Shown piece after piece: positions 15,332 to 25,562 of a stretch of DNA of 64,000 bases (position 1 is the stretch's first letter; each line of letters begins with the position of its first letter). Source of the stretch: Hyphomicrobium sp. (GTDB lineage: Bacteria; Pseudomonadota; Alphaproteobacteria; Rhizobiales; Hyphomicrobiaceae). The notes under the pieces are model-generated. The model saw nothing but the letters and a program-made list of their open reading frames with translations. It was not told the DNA's origin and searched no databases. The DNA is taken from assembly GCA_021732485.1 (NCBI GenBank), contig JAKFUV010000001.1, forward strand, positions 81,840 to 145,839. The letters run 5' to 3'. The translations under genes were made by a program, and so were the position numbers.

Positions 15332-16852
15332 ATGACTTTTGACGCTAAAGTCGACCGTCGCCACCAATCCAGGACATCGTCAGCGACGTTCGCGCTCGCT
15401 GCAGGTGGGTACCTGGTCATGTCCTGCACAGCCCCGAACCTTGCAGCAGGCGAAAAAACGGAGTCGACGCCCGAGAATGAGACGCGGATCGAAAAATCCT
15501 TCCGAGACGGTCCGCAGTACGACACCAACTATGATGCCACTGAACAGCTCGACATTTACGGCGGGAAGAGTGCGGTTGAGCCGCCGCGGCCGCTGCTCGA
15601 ATTCGGTCGCGAGCAATACACGTCCGGCATCTATGATCAGAGCAGCACAGCGCTCGGTGAATTAAACCCGCTGTTGCCGGGCCTCGCCGTCTACGGCGAC
15701 TGGCGAACGGCGGTCGCCTACAACAACAACAACGGCAAGGATGTCGCCCAGATCGCGACGCGCCTGAACCTCGACGTTGACTTCAAGTTCACTGCCACCG
15801 AACGGATACATGCTTTCTTCACGCCATTTCAGGACGCGAATGCAAAATTCACGCGGTACGAATTTGGCGGCGGAAACAGCAATGACAAGTTCAACGACGA
15901 ATTCGACCCAGAACCGCAAACCCTGTTTTTCGAGGGCGATTTAGGCTCCATCTATTCCGGTGCTTCCGGACAGGAGTCTAGTTTTGACTTGCCCTTCACC
16001 GTCGGTCTGTTTCCCCTGTTCTTGCAGAACGGCATCTGGGCGAACGACGCGATCCTCGGCGGTGCGGTGACACTGCCGGCGCAGAATTCAGCCGCGCTTG
16101 GTTTATCCAACTTTGACATCACCGTTTTCGCCGCATTCGACAACGTCGACAATGCAAGCATCTTAAAGGCTGATGGGAAGATCGATAACCACAGCGCTAA
16201 TCTTTATGGCATAACGACGTTCATCGACGCCTACAGTGGTTACATCGAAGCGGGTTATGGCATCGTGCAAGGCATCGACGAACAAGACGGCCTGTTGAAA
16301 CACTTCGTCACCGCAGCTTACTCGCGGCGCTTCGCCAACACATTGTCAAACTCGACACGATTGTTCGCGAACTTCGGCGACGACAAGAACGACAATGGCG
16401 ACGGCTTTGCCGTCATTTCAGAAAACAGTCTGATCTCGGGCTTGCCGAGCACGTTGCTTCCCTACGCCAACTTCTTCCTCGGGCTTGGCAACCCTCAGCC
16501 TTTGGTTGATGGGAATAATGCTGGCATTCTCAAGAACGTCGGCATCAACTTTGAAACCGATGCGCTGACCGGCTATCCGAAACTCGACGACACCGGGTCC
16601 GACGCCTGGGGCGGTGCACTTGGCTTGCAGTATCTCTTCAACCTGGATCAGCAGCTGGTCTTTGAAGTCGCCATGGTACAACCCTTCGGCAACGATGGCA
16701 TCGGCGCCCAGGACCCACAGTATGGTTTTGGCGCACGCTATCAGGTGCCGATTGACCGGGCTTGGCTGTTCCGTGCCGACGCGACTTATCAGGTCCTCCA
16801 GGGAGCAGAAGACAACTTCGGCCTTCGCTCAGAGGTGCGCCGAAAGTTTTGA
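15332..16852 (+). CDS. Outer-membrane beta-barrel (porin-like) partner of multiheme cytochrome
   Basis: A 506-residue protein with an N-terminal export segment (TFALAAGGYLVMSCTAPNLA) and alternating hydrophobic/aromatic strands throughout, such as RLNLDVDFKFTATERIHAFF, SGYIEAGYGIV and FVTAAYSRRF. It ends in ...RRKF, the terminal phenylalanine recognised by the BAM machinery. Asn/Asp/Gly-rich turns separate the strands. No TonB box or plug domain is seen. I do not recognise a named family. Its place directly after the pentaheme gene suggests it either houses the cytochrome, as in Mtr/Pcc-type conduits, or anchors it. GGAG lies about 8 bases before the ATG. Confidence 0.75.
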   Translation: MTFDAKVDRRHQSRTSSATFALAAGGYLVMSCTAPNLAAGEKTESTPENETRIEKSFRDGPQYDTNYDATEQLDIYGGKSAVEPPRPLLEFGREQYTSGIYDQSSTALGELNPLLPGLAVYGDWRTAVAYNNNNGKDVAQIATRLNLDVDFKFTATERIHAFFTPFQDANAKFTRYEFGGGNSNDKFNDEFDPEPQTLFFEGDLGSIYSGASGQESSFDLPFTVGLFPLFLQNGIWANDAILGGAVTLPAQNSAALGLSNFDITVFAAFDNVDNASILKADGKIDNHSANLYGITTFIDAYSGYIEAGYGIVQGIDEQDGLLKHFVTAAYSRRFANTLSNSTRLFANFGDDKNDNGDGFAVISENSLISGLPSTLLPYANFFLGLGNPQPLVDGNNAGILKNVGINFETDALTGYPKLDDTGSDAWGGALGLQYLFNLDQQLVFEVAMVQPFGNDGIGAQDPQYGFGARYQVPIDRAWLFRADATYQVLQGAEDNFGLRSEVRRKF

Positions 16853-16977
16853 ACGATCACCCTTGCACGCGAACCGTGGGTGGCGTTCGCATCCGTTCCC
16901 GCGGTGCAACCATGAACGCTCATCGCGAGCGCGACGACCGAAGTTCGTCATTGAAACGGCGACGTAGGCTGTCGCAA

Positions 16978-17673
16978 TTACGACGCGGCATCTGCGTTGA
17001 AGCGGTAGCCGATTCCTGGTTCAGTCAAAATGAAGTCAGGCGTTTGCGGCGTGGCTTTAAGCTTTTGGCGCAGTTGGCCGATGAACACCCGAAGATAATG
17101 CAAATCTTCGCTATGCGCGGGTCCCCAAACCGCTGTCAGAATTTGACGGTGTGTGACCATCCGTCCGACGTTGCGAACAAGGATCGCCAGGAGCTCAAAC
17201 TCCTTCGGCGTCAATTTAACAGGCACTCCGTCCAACTTTACAATGTGTGCCAATACATCGACTTCAAGGGGGCCTGCTTTCAAACGTGTCTGCTCGCCGG
17301 TTTTCTCGGCTGCGTGCCGCAAAGCCGTGCGCAATCGCGCCAACAGTTCGCCGATGCTGAACGGTTTATTGACGTAGTCGTCTGCACCGAGGTCAAGGGC
17401 CGCGATTTTTTCAGTCTCTCGATCGCGGGCCGATAACACGATGATCGGTGTCGAAGACCAGCTGCGCAGCTGGCTGATAACGTCCTTGCCATCCATGTCG
17501 GGTAGACCGAGATCAAGCACAATAATGTGCGGCGACTGGGTCGCGGCCTGTTTGAGCGCTTCAACGCCGCTGGCGGCTGCGATGACATCGTAGCCTGCAG
17601 CCGTAAGGCTTGGCTTTAGAAAGCGTATGATTTGCGGTTCATCATCGACGACAAGAACCCGATCACGGTTCAT
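16978..17673 (-). CDS. kdpE: Response regulator KdpE
   Basis: A 231-residue OmpR-type response regulator. The receiver domain has the acidic pocket (VVDDEP), phospho-acceptor Asp (IIVLDLGLPDMDGKD), the conserved Ser/Thr position (VLSARD) and Lys (VNKPFS). The winged-helix domain follows (LTPKEFELLAIL ... GIGYRF). KdpE activates kdpFABC when potassium is limiting or turgor falls. Its ATG overlaps the kdpD stop by four bases (ATGA), so the pair is translationally coupled and lies at the end of the kdp operon. Confidence 0.97.
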   Translation of the reverse strand: MNRDRVLVVDDEPQIIRFLKPSLTAAGYDVIAAASGVEALKQAATQSPHIIVLDLGLPDMDGKDVISQLRSWSSTPIIVLSARDRETEKIAALDLGADDYVNKPFSIGELLARLRTALRHAAEKTGEQTRLKAGPLEVDVLAHIVKLDGVPVKLTPKEFELLAILVRNVGRMVTHRQILTAVWGPAHSEDLHYLRVFIGQLRQKLKATPQTPDFILTEPGIGYRFNADAAS

Positions 17674-20387
17674 TCGCTACCTTTCGAAAGTTCAAGCGGT
17701 GCTGCGGATTTCTCGGAGACGGGCAGCAGAATGGTGATCTCCGTGCCGTTGTTATGATCGACAGGACTGCGAGCCGAGATCGTTCCGCCGAGAGCTTTGA
17801 CGATGCCGGCGCAAATCGATAGCCCGAGGCCCGTTCCTGGCGGGCGGCCATCACCGGACGCAACGCGATAAAACTTGTCGAAAATTTTCTCGAGGTCGAC
17901 TGCTGGAATTCCAATGCCACTATCGCTTACGGCGATACGAATTTGCCGGGCGGTCGACGTCCGCGCGTCGATGCGCGTCACTGAGTCGGGCGGACTGTAC
18001 TTGTTGGCGTTATCGAGCAAATTAAACAGCACTTGTTCCAACAGAACGGCATCGCCGAGAATGAGCGGCAGCTTGGCAGCGATTACGACTTTGCATTGCC
18101 TCAGGGGAAAGCTTTTTCGTCCGCGAGCGCTTGCACCACGGACGGCTTCGCCAACATCGATCCAATCACGGCGGATATCAAGCGCGCCCGATTCGAGTTT
18201 CGTCATATCCAAAAGGTTGGCGACAAAGATGGAAAGCCGGCCGGCTTCTTCCTCGATCGTGGCCAGAAGTTCGGCTCGATCCGCCGTCGACATCCGATCG
18301 CCAAACTGGCGCAGGCTCGTCACCGAGCCGACGATACCTGCCAGCGGAGTCCTCAGGTCGTGCGAAATCGATGACAGCAGCGCCGCGCGCAGACGTTCTG
18401 ATTCTGCTGCCGTCTCTGCGTGTGCGGCGTGTTCGACGAGCTGCGTACGTTCGATTGCGATCGCCGCTTGATCTGTGAATGACTGCAACGCCTGCTCGGT
18501 CGCGGACGGCAGTATTTCATCATTGTCTTCCGGCGCGACGCCCGCGACACCGAGTGGGTTTTCGGCCGATGACAACGGACGGAAATGAAAAATCGCAGAC
18601 GGCATTGTCGTCGTCAGCCGTCCTGCAGGTTCGCGCTTCTCAAGAGCCCAACGGGCAGCGGCCCAGTCCGCCGGCGACAACTCGTCGTCCGGCGGCCACC
18701 CACCTTCGATCCGCAGGTCGTCACGCGTCTTCAAAAGGATGATCGATTTGCCTTTGACCACGGCTGCTGACTGAGCTGCCAGAAGCCAAACCACATCATC
18801 AACCTTGCGAGCGCCCGACAATTTTCGCGAGAAGTCGTAGAGCGCTTGCGATGCTTCAGCGCGCTCGCGCGTTGCACTCGCCTGCTCGCGAAAACGTCCG
18901 GCAAGGCCGCCCGTCGCGATGGCCACGACGAGGAAAATCAGCAGGGAAAAAAACTCGGCGGGTTCTGCGACGGTGAAAGAATAGCGCGGTTCGAGGAAGA
19001 AGAAATTGAATGCGAGGAACGACATGATCGCCGCCATGACGGCCGACGCCATTCCGAAATACAGTGCGCACATCAAGACCGCGAACAAAAACACCATTGA
19101 AAGATTTGGCAATGGGCTAATGTTCTGGAGCATGACGCCGGCAGCAGCGGCCATTGTGACCGCGATCACGGCAGCGACCACTCCGGCCAACGCCACGCGT
19201 GGCTTTGGGATTTTAAACCAGGACGGCTTCGCCACGGATGCATCGTGCGCAACGACCGTGACGGAGAGACCGCTCGCTCTTGCGACCAGTTCGTCCGACA
19301 ACGATTTGCCGAGCCAAGATTGCACTGCGCCGGCGCGCGATCGTCCAACAACGATTTGCGTAATGTTGTTGCGCTTGGCGTAGTTCAGGATTTCGGCCGG
19401 CAGATCCTCGGTGTTCATCCGAACAGTGGTCGCACCGAGCCGTTCAGCCAGCCGCATGGCTTTCTCGATACGCTTCGTCGCTGACCGGTCGGTGACTTCG
19501 CGGTCGCTTGGTGTGAGGTGGATCGCGATCCAATCGGACTTCAGCGCCGCAGCCATGCGCGCGGCTCCGCGAACAATCTTTTCAGACCCTTCGTCTGCGC
19601 CGACGCAAACAAGAAGCCGTTCGGCAGTTGGCCAAGGCCCTTCGATACCCTGCTGGCGAAGCTGGGCGAGCATCTGTTCGTCAACGCGGTCAGCAGTTCG
19701 CCGGAGAGCAAGTTCGCGCAGGGCCGTGAGATTGCTTGGTTGAAAGAACTTATCGATGGCTTGGCGCGCGTTGTCCGGCAAGTAGACTTTGCCGTCTTTC
19801 AGCCGCTGGATCAGCTCCTGCGGCAGCAGGTCGACCACCACGACTTCATCGGCGCGATCAAGCACCTTATCCGGGACGGTCTCGCGCACGGTGATGCCAG
19901 CGATACGCTCGACGACGTCGGTAAGGCTTTCGAGATGTTGGATGTTGAGCGTTGTCCAAACATCTATCCCTGCTTGAAGAACGCCCGCGACGTCTTGATA
20001 ACGCTTTGGATGGACAAGGCTTGGAGCGTTGGAATGCGCAAATTCGTCGACGAGCAGGAGCTGCGGACGCCGGGCGATTGCTGCGTCGACGTCGAATTCC
20101 ATGAGCGTTCGATTGCGATAGCTTACCGGCCGGCGCGGTAAAACTTCCAGCCCTTCCAGCAGTGCTGCCGTTTCTGATCGGCCATGCGTTTCAACAAGGC
20201 CGACAACGACATCGAGGCCTTCCAATTTACGTGCTCGTGCGGCAGCCAGCATGGCGTAGGTCTTGCCGACACCTGGCGCCATGCCGAGAAACACTTTTAG
20301 TCTTCCGCGACCTTCCTGTGACGCGAGTTCCAGCAGTGCCTTTGGCGAGGGCCGGCGCTCAGGGTTTGATTTGCTGGTGTCTGCCAT
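17670..20387 (-). CDS. kdpD: Osmosensitive K+ sensor histidine kinase KdpD
   Basis: A 905-residue sensor kinase with the full KdpD layout: N-terminal KdpD domain with Walker-type GMAPGVGKTYAML and LLLVDEFAHSNAP, a USP-like domain (LLVCVGADEGSEKIVRGAAR), four closely spaced transmembrane helices around residues 400-500, a GAF-like region, the HisKA box (SSISHDLRTPLAGIVGS) and the HATPase domain (DNANKYSPPDSV, DSGIGIPA, GTGLGLSI). It phosphorylates KdpE under K+ limitation. The ATG at 20387 lies 3 bp after the kdpC stop. Confidence 0.97.
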   Translation of the reverse strand: MADTSKSNPERRPSPKALLELASQEGRGRLKVFLGMAPGVGKTYAMLAAARARKLEGLDVVVGLVETHGRSETAALLEGLEVLPRRPVSYRNRTLMEFDVDAAIARRPQLLLVDEFAHSNAPSLVHPKRYQDVAGVLQAGIDVWTTLNIQHLESLTDVVERIAGITVRETVPDKVLDRADEVVVVDLLPQELIQRLKDGKVYLPDNARQAIDKFFQPSNLTALRELALRRTADRVDEQMLAQLRQQGIEGPWPTAERLLVCVGADEGSEKIVRGAARMAAALKSDWIAIHLTPSDREVTDRSATKRIEKAMRLAERLGATTVRMNTEDLPAEILNYAKRNNITQIVVGRSRAGAVQSWLGKSLSDELVARASGLSVTVVAHDASVAKPSWFKIPKPRVALAGVVAAVIAVTMAAAAGVMLQNISPLPNLSMVFLFAVLMCALYFGMASAVMAAIMSFLAFNFFFLEPRYSFTVAEPAEFFSLLIFLVVAIATGGLAGRFREQASATRERAEASQALYDFSRKLSGARKVDDVVWLLAAQSAAVVKGKSIILLKTRDDLRIEGGWPPDDELSPADWAAARWALEKREPAGRLTTTMPSAIFHFRPLSSAENPLGVAGVAPEDNDEILPSATEQALQSFTDQAAIAIERTQLVEHAAHAETAAESERLRAALLSSISHDLRTPLAGIVGSVTSLRQFGDRMSTADRAELLATIEEEAGRLSIFVANLLDMTKLESGALDIRRDWIDVGEAVRGASARGRKSFPLRQCKVVIAAKLPLILGDAVLLEQVLFNLLDNANKYSPPDSVTRIDARTSTARQIRIAVSDSGIGIPAVDLEKIFDKFYRVASGDGRPPGTGLGLSICAGIVKALGGTISARSPVDHNNGTEITILLPVSEKSAAPLELSKGSE

Positions 20388-20390
20388 GCG

Positions 20391-20969
20391 CTATCCAGCG
20401 CCGGGAGCCAGAGCCGCGTCAAGGGCCAGATTGAGCTGCAGGACATTGACACGCGGCTCACCGAAGACCCCAAGATCTGGCAACGCGGTGACCTGCGAAA
20501 CGATGGCTTGAACACGTTCACCAGCAATTCCGCGCGCCCTGGCCACGCGCTCGATTTGGATCGCAGCGTGAGCCGGCGAGATGTCCGGGTCGAGGCCGCT
20601 TGCTGACGTGGTCACCGCATCGGCAGGGATGATCGCTATGCCTTGCGACTTCAGACCTGCAACGTCACTGGTAACGCGGTCGACAAGCTTGCGTGAGAGC
20701 GGTCCGAGGTTCGAACCGGATGACGCGGCGGCATCATAACCGTTTTGTCCAGCAGCCGATGGACGTCCGTGAAAGTAACGTTCGGAGGTGAAAACCTGCC
20801 CGATGAGTTGTGAGCCAACGACCTTACCGTCGCGCTCAACCAGCGAGCCATTGGCAGTGCGTGGCACGGCTATCTGCAAAAGCCCGGTTAGACTGAGCGG
20901 ATAGATCACGCCTGTCAGCACGGTCATAAGGCAAAGCAAGACAATGGCCGGGCGAAGATGGGTTAGCAT
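20391..20969 (-). CDS. kdpC: K+-transporting ATPase subunit C (KdpC)
   Basis: A 192-residue protein with one N-terminal transmembrane helix (IVLLCLMTVLTGVIYPLSLT) and the conserved periplasmic KdpC body: GSQLIGQVF, FHGRPSAAG, NLGPLS and TTSASGLDPDISPAHA. It is the small subunit of the KdpFABC complex that stabilises KdpA-KdpB contacts and raises nucleotide affinity. AAGGAGAAATC precedes the ATG. It follows kdpB by 10 bp. Confidence 0.97.
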   Translation of the reverse strand: MLTHLRPAIVLLCLMTVLTGVIYPLSLTGLLQIAVPRTANGSLVERDGKVVGSQLIGQVFTSERYFHGRPSAAGQNGYDAAASSGSNLGPLSRKLVDRVTSDVAGLKSQGIAIIPADAVTTSASGLDPDISPAHAAIQIERVARARGIAGERVQAIVSQVTALPDLGVFGEPRVNVLQLNLALDAALAPGAG

Positions 20970-20979
20970 GATTTCTCCT

Positions 20980-23034
20980 TTAAGCTAAGCCGAGCGTTGA
21001 AACGGCAACATCGATGATCTTGATGCCGACGAACGGCACGACGAAACCGCCCAGTCCGTAGATTGCCAGATTGCGGCGTAGCAGGGCAACGGCGCCGACG
21101 GGGCGATAGGCGATGCCGTTCAAGGCCAGCGGAATCAAGGCCACGATGATCAATGCGTTAAAAATGACGGCCGATAGGATCGCGCTCTCCGGCGTCGCGA
21201 GGCCCATCAGATTGAGAGCGCCGAGTTGTGGGTACGTCGCAACGAACAGCGCGGGAATGATCGCGAAGTATTTGGCGACATCGTTGGCAATTGAGAACGT
21301 CGTCAACGATCCACGAGTCATCAGCAACTGCTTACCGATTTGAGTAATTTCGATCAGCTTCGTCGGGTCACTGTCGAGATCGACCATGTTGCCGGCTTCA
21401 CGCGCTGCCTGAGTGCCGGTCTGCATCGCAACGCCAACATCAGCCTGTGCAAGAGCGGGCGCGTCATTGGTCCCGTCGCCGCACATCGCGATGAGCCGGC
21501 CCTTGGCTTGCTCGGATTTGATGTAGGCGAGTTTGTCCTGTGGCGTCGCTTCGGCGATGTAATCGTCGACGCCGGCTTCGGTGGCGATGGCGGCCGCGGT
21601 CACGGGATTATCGCCCGTGACCATGACGGTTCTGATGCCCATGGCCCGCAACTCCGCAAAGCGCGCTTTGATATCAGGCTTCACGACATCCTTGAGGTGA
21701 ATGACGCCGACGAGGCCGCGTTCATTTGCAACGGCGAGCGGCGTGCCGCCGGTGCGCGCGATCGCCTGGACCGCCTCGCGGAATTCGGCGGGACTTTCGT
21801 CATAGGTCAGCTTCACAAACGCCAAAACGGCATCGACGGCCCCCTTGCGAATAGTGCGCCCATCAAAGTCTAGTCCGGAGATACGCGTTTGCGCCGAAAA
21901 CGGAATGATTGACGACTGAGACGCCTGAATGTTCACGTCGCCGAGCGAATACTCACCTTTGGCGAGAGCGACGATGGAACGTCCCTCGGGCGTTTCGTCG
22001 GACAACGACGCGAGCAATGCTGCTTCCGCCACGTCATGCGCCGTCAATCCGGGTACCGCCACAAACGCCGTCGCCAGCCGGTTGCCGTACGTGATCGTGC
22101 CGGTTTTATCGAGCAGCAGCGTATCGACATCGCCTGCGGCCTCGACAGCACGCCCCGACACCGCCACCACGTTGAAGCGGATGAGCCGGTCCATCCCGGC
22201 GATACCGATCGCCGAAAGGAGCCCGCCGATCGTGGTTGGAATAAGCGTCACCAACAACGCGATGAGGACGGTGAGCGAAAGGACGGTGCCGGAGTAACCG
22301 GCTAGACCCCACAACGTCACCACCGCGATCAGAAAGATTAGGGTCATACCAGACAAGAGGATTGAGAGCGCCAACTCATTCGGCGTCTTTTGCCGCTCGG
22401 CGCCTTCGACCAAGGCGATCATGCGATCCAAAAATGTTGATCCGGGTGCTGCCGTGACTTTGACTTTAATCCAGTCTGAAAGCACCAGCGTGCCGCCGGT
22501 GACAGCGGATCGATCGCCGCCGGACTCGCGGATGACGGGCGCGGATTCGCCGGTGATGGCGGACTCGTTGACCGAGGCGATGCCCTCGATGATTTCGCCA
22601 TCAGCCGGGATCGTGTCGCCCGCCTCGACCAGCACGACATCGCCTTGGTTGAGATCCAGCGCAGATTTCGGCTGCCACAGGTTGTCGTCGGCATCATCGG
22701 GATGCAGCAGGAGCTTGGCCGGTGTGTCGCTGCGCGTGCGACGCAACGCATCGGCCTGCGCCTTGCCGCGTCCCTCCGCCACCGCTTCGGCAAAGTTGGC
22801 AAACAACACGGTGAACCACAGCCAAGCGGCGACCTGGCCGGTGAAGCCGAGGCCATTAGCGCCTGTGACGGCATCGCGGACAAAGACGATGGTGACAAGC
22901 GCTGCCACAACGCCCGTTACAAACATGACGGGATTGCGAACCAGTTTTTGCGGAGCAAGTTTAAGTACCGATCCCATAACAGCTTGGCGCAGGATGTTGC
23001 CATCGAACAGCTCGGATTGCGGGCGAATAGACAT
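20980..23034 (-). CDS. kdpB: K+-transporting P-type ATPase subunit B (KdpB)
   Basis: A 684-residue P-type ATPase. The phosphorylation site is [11 protein letters not shown], the TGES actuator loop is visible ([13 protein letters not shown]), and the hinge is [18 protein letters not shown] with upstream [14 protein letters not shown]. About seven membrane segments are present and the length is normal for KdpB. It powers K+ import through KdpA. It lies 21 bp after kdpA and 10 bp before kdpC. Confidence 0.98.
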   Translation of the reverse strand: MSIRPQSELFDGNILRQAVMGSVLKLAPQKLVRNPVMFVTGVVAALVTIVFVRDAVTGANGLGFTGQVAAWLWFTVLFANFAEAVAEGRGKAQADALRRTRSDTPAKLLLHPDDADDNLWQPKSALDLNQGDVVLVEAGDTIPADGEIIEGIASVNESAITGESAPVIRESGGDRSAVTGGTLVLSDWIKVKVTAAPGSTFLDRMIALVEGAERQKTPNELALSILLSGMTLIFLIAVVTLWGLAGYSGTVLSLTVLIALLVTLIPTTIGGLLSAIGIAGMDRLIRFNVVAVSGRAVEAAGDVDTLLLDKTGTITYGNRLATAFVAVPGLTAHDVAEAALLASLSDETPEGRSIVALAKGEYSLGDVNIQASQSSIIPFSAQTRISGLDFDGRTIRKGAVDAVLAFVKLTYDESPAEFREAVQAIARTGGTPLAVANERGLVGVIHLKDVVKPDIKARFAELRAMGIRTVMVTGDNPVTAAAIATEAGVDDYIAEATPQDKLAYIKSEQAKGRLIAMCGDGTNDAPALAQADVGVAMQTGTQAAREAGNMVDLDSDPTKLIEITQIGKQLLMTRGSLTTFSIANDVAKYFAIIPALFVATYPQLGALNLMGLATPESAILSAVIFNALIIVALIPLALNGIAYRPVGAVALLRRNLAIYGLGGFVVPFVGIKIIDVAVSTLGLA

Positions 23035-23055
23035 GGGCGTGGTCCTTCGAAAATC

Positions 23056-24765
23056 TTAAAACGTTCGTCCGGCCTGCATCAGGAAGTGTTCAACAATCGG
23101 TCCGAGGGCAAGCGCCGGGAAATACTGCAACCCACCCAGAATGAGGATGACGCCGATCAGCAAACCGATGAACATCCCGCCATCCGTCGGAAACGTGCCA
23201 GCCGACGCCGGCGATTTGGTTTTGGCGGCGAGCGATCCGGCGAGCGCCATCACTGGAATGATGTATGCGAAGCGGCCGAGAAGCATCGCCATTCCAAGTG
23301 TCGCATTGTACCAAGGCGTGTTGGCGCTGAGACCAGCAAACGCCGACCCGTTATTGCCTGCGGCAGAGGAATACGCGTAGAGAATTTCTGTCAGCCCGCG
23401 CGGCCCGGCATTGGCGAGACTTTCAAGCGCTTTCGGCATCATGACCGACGCGGCGGAGAAGCCCAGAATTGCGAGCGGCAGAATGAGCAGCGCCAGCATG
23501 GCGAGCTTCATCTCGCGCGCTTCGATTCTCTTGCCCAGGTATTCAGGCGTGCGGCCAACCATCAGCCCCGCAACAAAAACTGTGAGCACGGCCATCACGA
23601 TCATGCCGTAGAGGCCCGAACCAACACCACCCGGCAAGATCTCGCCGAGTTGGATCATGAATAGTGGAACCAAGCCACCAAGCGGCATCAAAGAATTATG
23701 CATGGTGTTGACCGCACCGCACGAGAGGCCGGTGGTCGCGACGACGTAGAGCGCGCTCAACGCTTGCCCGAAGCGAACCTCTTTGCCTTCCATGTTACCG
23801 CCAGCCGCGTCGACGCCCGCACTTGCGAGCAGCGGATTGCCCGACGTTTCCGCACCATAGACAACCGCTACGCCGGCAATCAGCAGTACCGCCATCACAG
23901 ACAGCAGCGCGTAACCTTGGCGCGCATCGCCAGCCATACGCCCAAACGTGAATGTCAGCGCTGTGGAGACCAGCAGCATACTCCAGATCGACAGAATGTT
24001 TGACCACGTGTTGGGATTCTCAAACGGGTGGGCCGAATTGGTGTTAAAAAATCCGCCGCCGTTGGTGCCGATTTGCTTGATGGCTTCCTGGCTCGCCACG
24101 GGCCCGATAGCGATCGCCTGTTTGCTGCCATCCAAGTTGACCGCATCAACGCTGCCGGCCAGCGTTTGCGGAACGCCGGTTGCGGCGAACAGGATCGCGA
24201 CAACGATAGAGAGCGGCAGCAGCACGTAAAGCGTTGCGCGGGTCATATCGACCCAAAAATTGCCAACCGTGCCAACGGCACTGCGGGTGATGCCCCTGGT
24301 CACCGCGATGGCAAGCGCGATACCTGTCGCTGCCGATAGGAAATTCTGCACCGTCAGACCAACCATCTGAACGAGATGGCTCATGGTCGTCTCGCCGCCA
24401 TAGGCTTGCCAGTTGGTATTGGTGACGAAGCTGATTGCGGTATTGAAGGCGAGATCAGGCGATACCGCGCCAAACCCCTGTGGGTTCAGCGGTAGCCAAC
24501 CCTGCGACCGCAGCAACGTATAGAGCAGCACAAATCCAGCGCCATTCAACGCGAGCATCGCCAGTGTATATGCGATCCAGCTCTGCTCTTTCGCTGGCTG
24601 AACTCCGGCGGCCGCATAGAGCAGCCGTTCAACCGGCATCATGACAGGCGACAACACGGTGCGCTGCCCTTGGAACACGCGCGACATATAAATGCCGAGC
24701 GGCCAAGCCGTCGCGACCACCGCGCTCAAGACGAGCGCAATTTGCAACCATCCAACGAAGGTCAT
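23056..24765 (-). CDS. kdpA: K+-transporting ATPase subunit A (KdpA)
   Basis: A 569-residue, roughly ten-helix protein of the superfamily of K+ transporters, forming the ion channel of KdpFABC. Selectivity-filter regions are recognisable in [47 protein letters not shown] and [11 protein letters not shown]. The length is normal. The gene follows kdpF closely on the minus strand and opens the large part of the operon. Confidence 0.98.
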   Translation of the reverse strand: MTFVGWLQIALVLSAVVATAWPLGIYMSRVFQGQRTVLSPVMMPVERLLYAAAGVQPAKEQSWIAYTLAMLALNGAGFVLLYTLLRSQGWLPLNPQGFGAVSPDLAFNTAISFVTNTNWQAYGGETTMSHLVQMVGLTVQNFLSAATGIALAIAVTRGITRSAVGTVGNFWVDMTRATLYVLLPLSIVVAILFAATGVPQTLAGSVDAVNLDGSKQAIAIGPVASQEAIKQIGTNGGGFFNTNSAHPFENPNTWSNILSIWSMLLVSTALTFTFGRMAGDARQGYALLSVMAVLLIAGVAVVYGAETSGNPLLASAGVDAAGGNMEGKEVRFGQALSALYVVATTGLSCGAVNTMHNSLMPLGGLVPLFMIQLGEILPGGVGSGLYGMIVMAVLTVFVAGLMVGRTPEYLGKRIEAREMKLAMLALLILPLAILGFSAASVMMPKALESLANAGPRGLTEILYAYSSAAGNNGSAFAGLSANTPWYNATLGMAMLLGRFAYIIPVMALAGSLAAKTKSPASAGTFPTDGGMFIGLLIGVILILGGLQYFPALALGPIVEHFLMQAGRTF

Positions 24766-24785
24766 GCGTCAGGCCTCCAGTGCCT

Positions 24786-24872
24786 TCAGAATTTTTCGGG
24801 CTTAATCAGGGTGTAGACGAGATAGGCACCGAGCCCGATCGCAACGGCGAGACCGATAAGGGGATCGTTCAT
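24786..24872 (-). CDS. kdpF: KdpF micro-subunit of the potassium ATPase
   Basis: A 28-residue single-helix peptide beginning MNDPLIGLAVAIG and ending YTLIKPEKF, a good match to KdpF in size, hydrophobicity and the C-terminal L-x-KPE-x-F motif. KdpF associates with KdpA and stabilises the complex. It lies 20 bp before kdpA and 7 bp after another micro-ORF. Confidence 0.93.
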   Translation of the reverse strand: MNDPLIGLAVAIGLGAYLVYTLIKPEKF

Positions 24873-24879
24873 GGTTGCC

Positions 24880-24972
24880 TCACAGCCGGCTGCAAACGAT
24901 GGCGTAGCAAAACATAAGTGCAAAACCGCCAAGGCCGAGAGTTAAGAAAATCAAATCGAGCATCGGGGCCAT
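24880..24972 (-). CDS. Hydrophobic micro-protein preceding kdpF
   Basis: A 30-residue ORF (MAPMLDLIFLTLGLGGFALM then FCYAIVCSRL), or 27 residues if the second ATG at 24963 is used. One transmembrane helix is followed by a short polar tail. Similar unnamed micro-ORFs precede kdpF in many rhizobial kdp operons. Its 7-bp spacing to kdpF and shared strand point to co-translation with the complex; the function is unknown. Confidence 0.75.
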   Translation of the reverse strand: MAPMLDLIFLTLGLGGFALMFCYAIVCSRL

Positions 24973-25205
24973 CCCTGTTCAAGCGCTGGTGAAAGGTATG
25001 GCGGCGGCGATATCAAATCTCGATTGCGAATGTCGGGAGCCGATATAAGGATGGCGTAAAGATAGAGCGGTTGGCTTTAGCAGCCGCCCAGGTGGAACTG
25101 GTCTGCCCTGCGGGCAATCGCAGCCGCAACAAAATGCGCACCAACTTGTCCGGCGACGGCAACGTTGACTTTAAGAGCTCAAAAATTTCACTCGGGAGCC
25201 TGACC

Positions 25206-25562
25206 ATGACACGCGTCGTCCTTCGCATCGACTTTGACGACAAGCGCTACATCGGTCATGGCCGGATCGAATTACTCGAACACATCGCCGAGCTAGGCTC
25301 GATCGCCAAGGCGGCCAAAGCCATGAATATGTCGTACAAGCGCGCCTGGTATTTGGCGGACAGCATCAATGGTACATTCGCCGAGCCGGTGATCGAACGC
25401 CAGCATGGTGGCCGGGGCGGCGGTTCCGCCTATCTGACCAAGTTTGGCCAAATACTCGTTCGCGATTATCGAGGCATGGAGACACGCGCGCTCAAGCTTT
25501 TCGCAAAACCGCTCAAGCATCTGGAAATGCGTCTCGCGCCGACCAAACGCGCGCACCGCTAG
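25206..25562 (+). CDS. ModE-type molybdate regulator, DNA-binding domain only
   Basis: A 118-residue protein with the LysR-like winged helix found at the N-terminus of ModE: RIELLEHIAELGSIAKAAKA, MSYKRAWYLADSIN, and the wing GGRGGGSAYLT. Full ModE has about 260 residues with two C-terminal Mop-like molybdate-binding repeats, absent here. Such short forms are common in alphaproteobacteria. The ATG at 25206 has GGGAG upstream. It converges on modC and overlaps its end by 50 bp. It probably governs the adjacent mod operon, though how it senses molybdate is unclear. Confidence 0.85.
   Translation: MTRVVLRIDFDDKRYIGHGRIELLEHIAELGSIAKAAKAMNMSYKRAWYLADSINGTFAEPVIERQHGGRGGGSAYLTKFGQILVRDYRGMETRALKLFAKPLKHLEMRLAPTKRAHR

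Noticed and set aside
10283..16852. Nitrification-type pathway suggested by two c554-like cytochromes
   Set aside because: No ammonia monooxygenase or hydroxylamine oxidoreductase gene is present; the surrounding cytochrome b, decaheme and barrel genes fit trans-envelope electron transfer better.
5538..16852. Direct equivalence to MtrCAB or PioAB
   Set aside because: Haem counts, gene order and barrel context differ, and no Mtr-like motif pattern is visible. Only a functional analogy is proposed.
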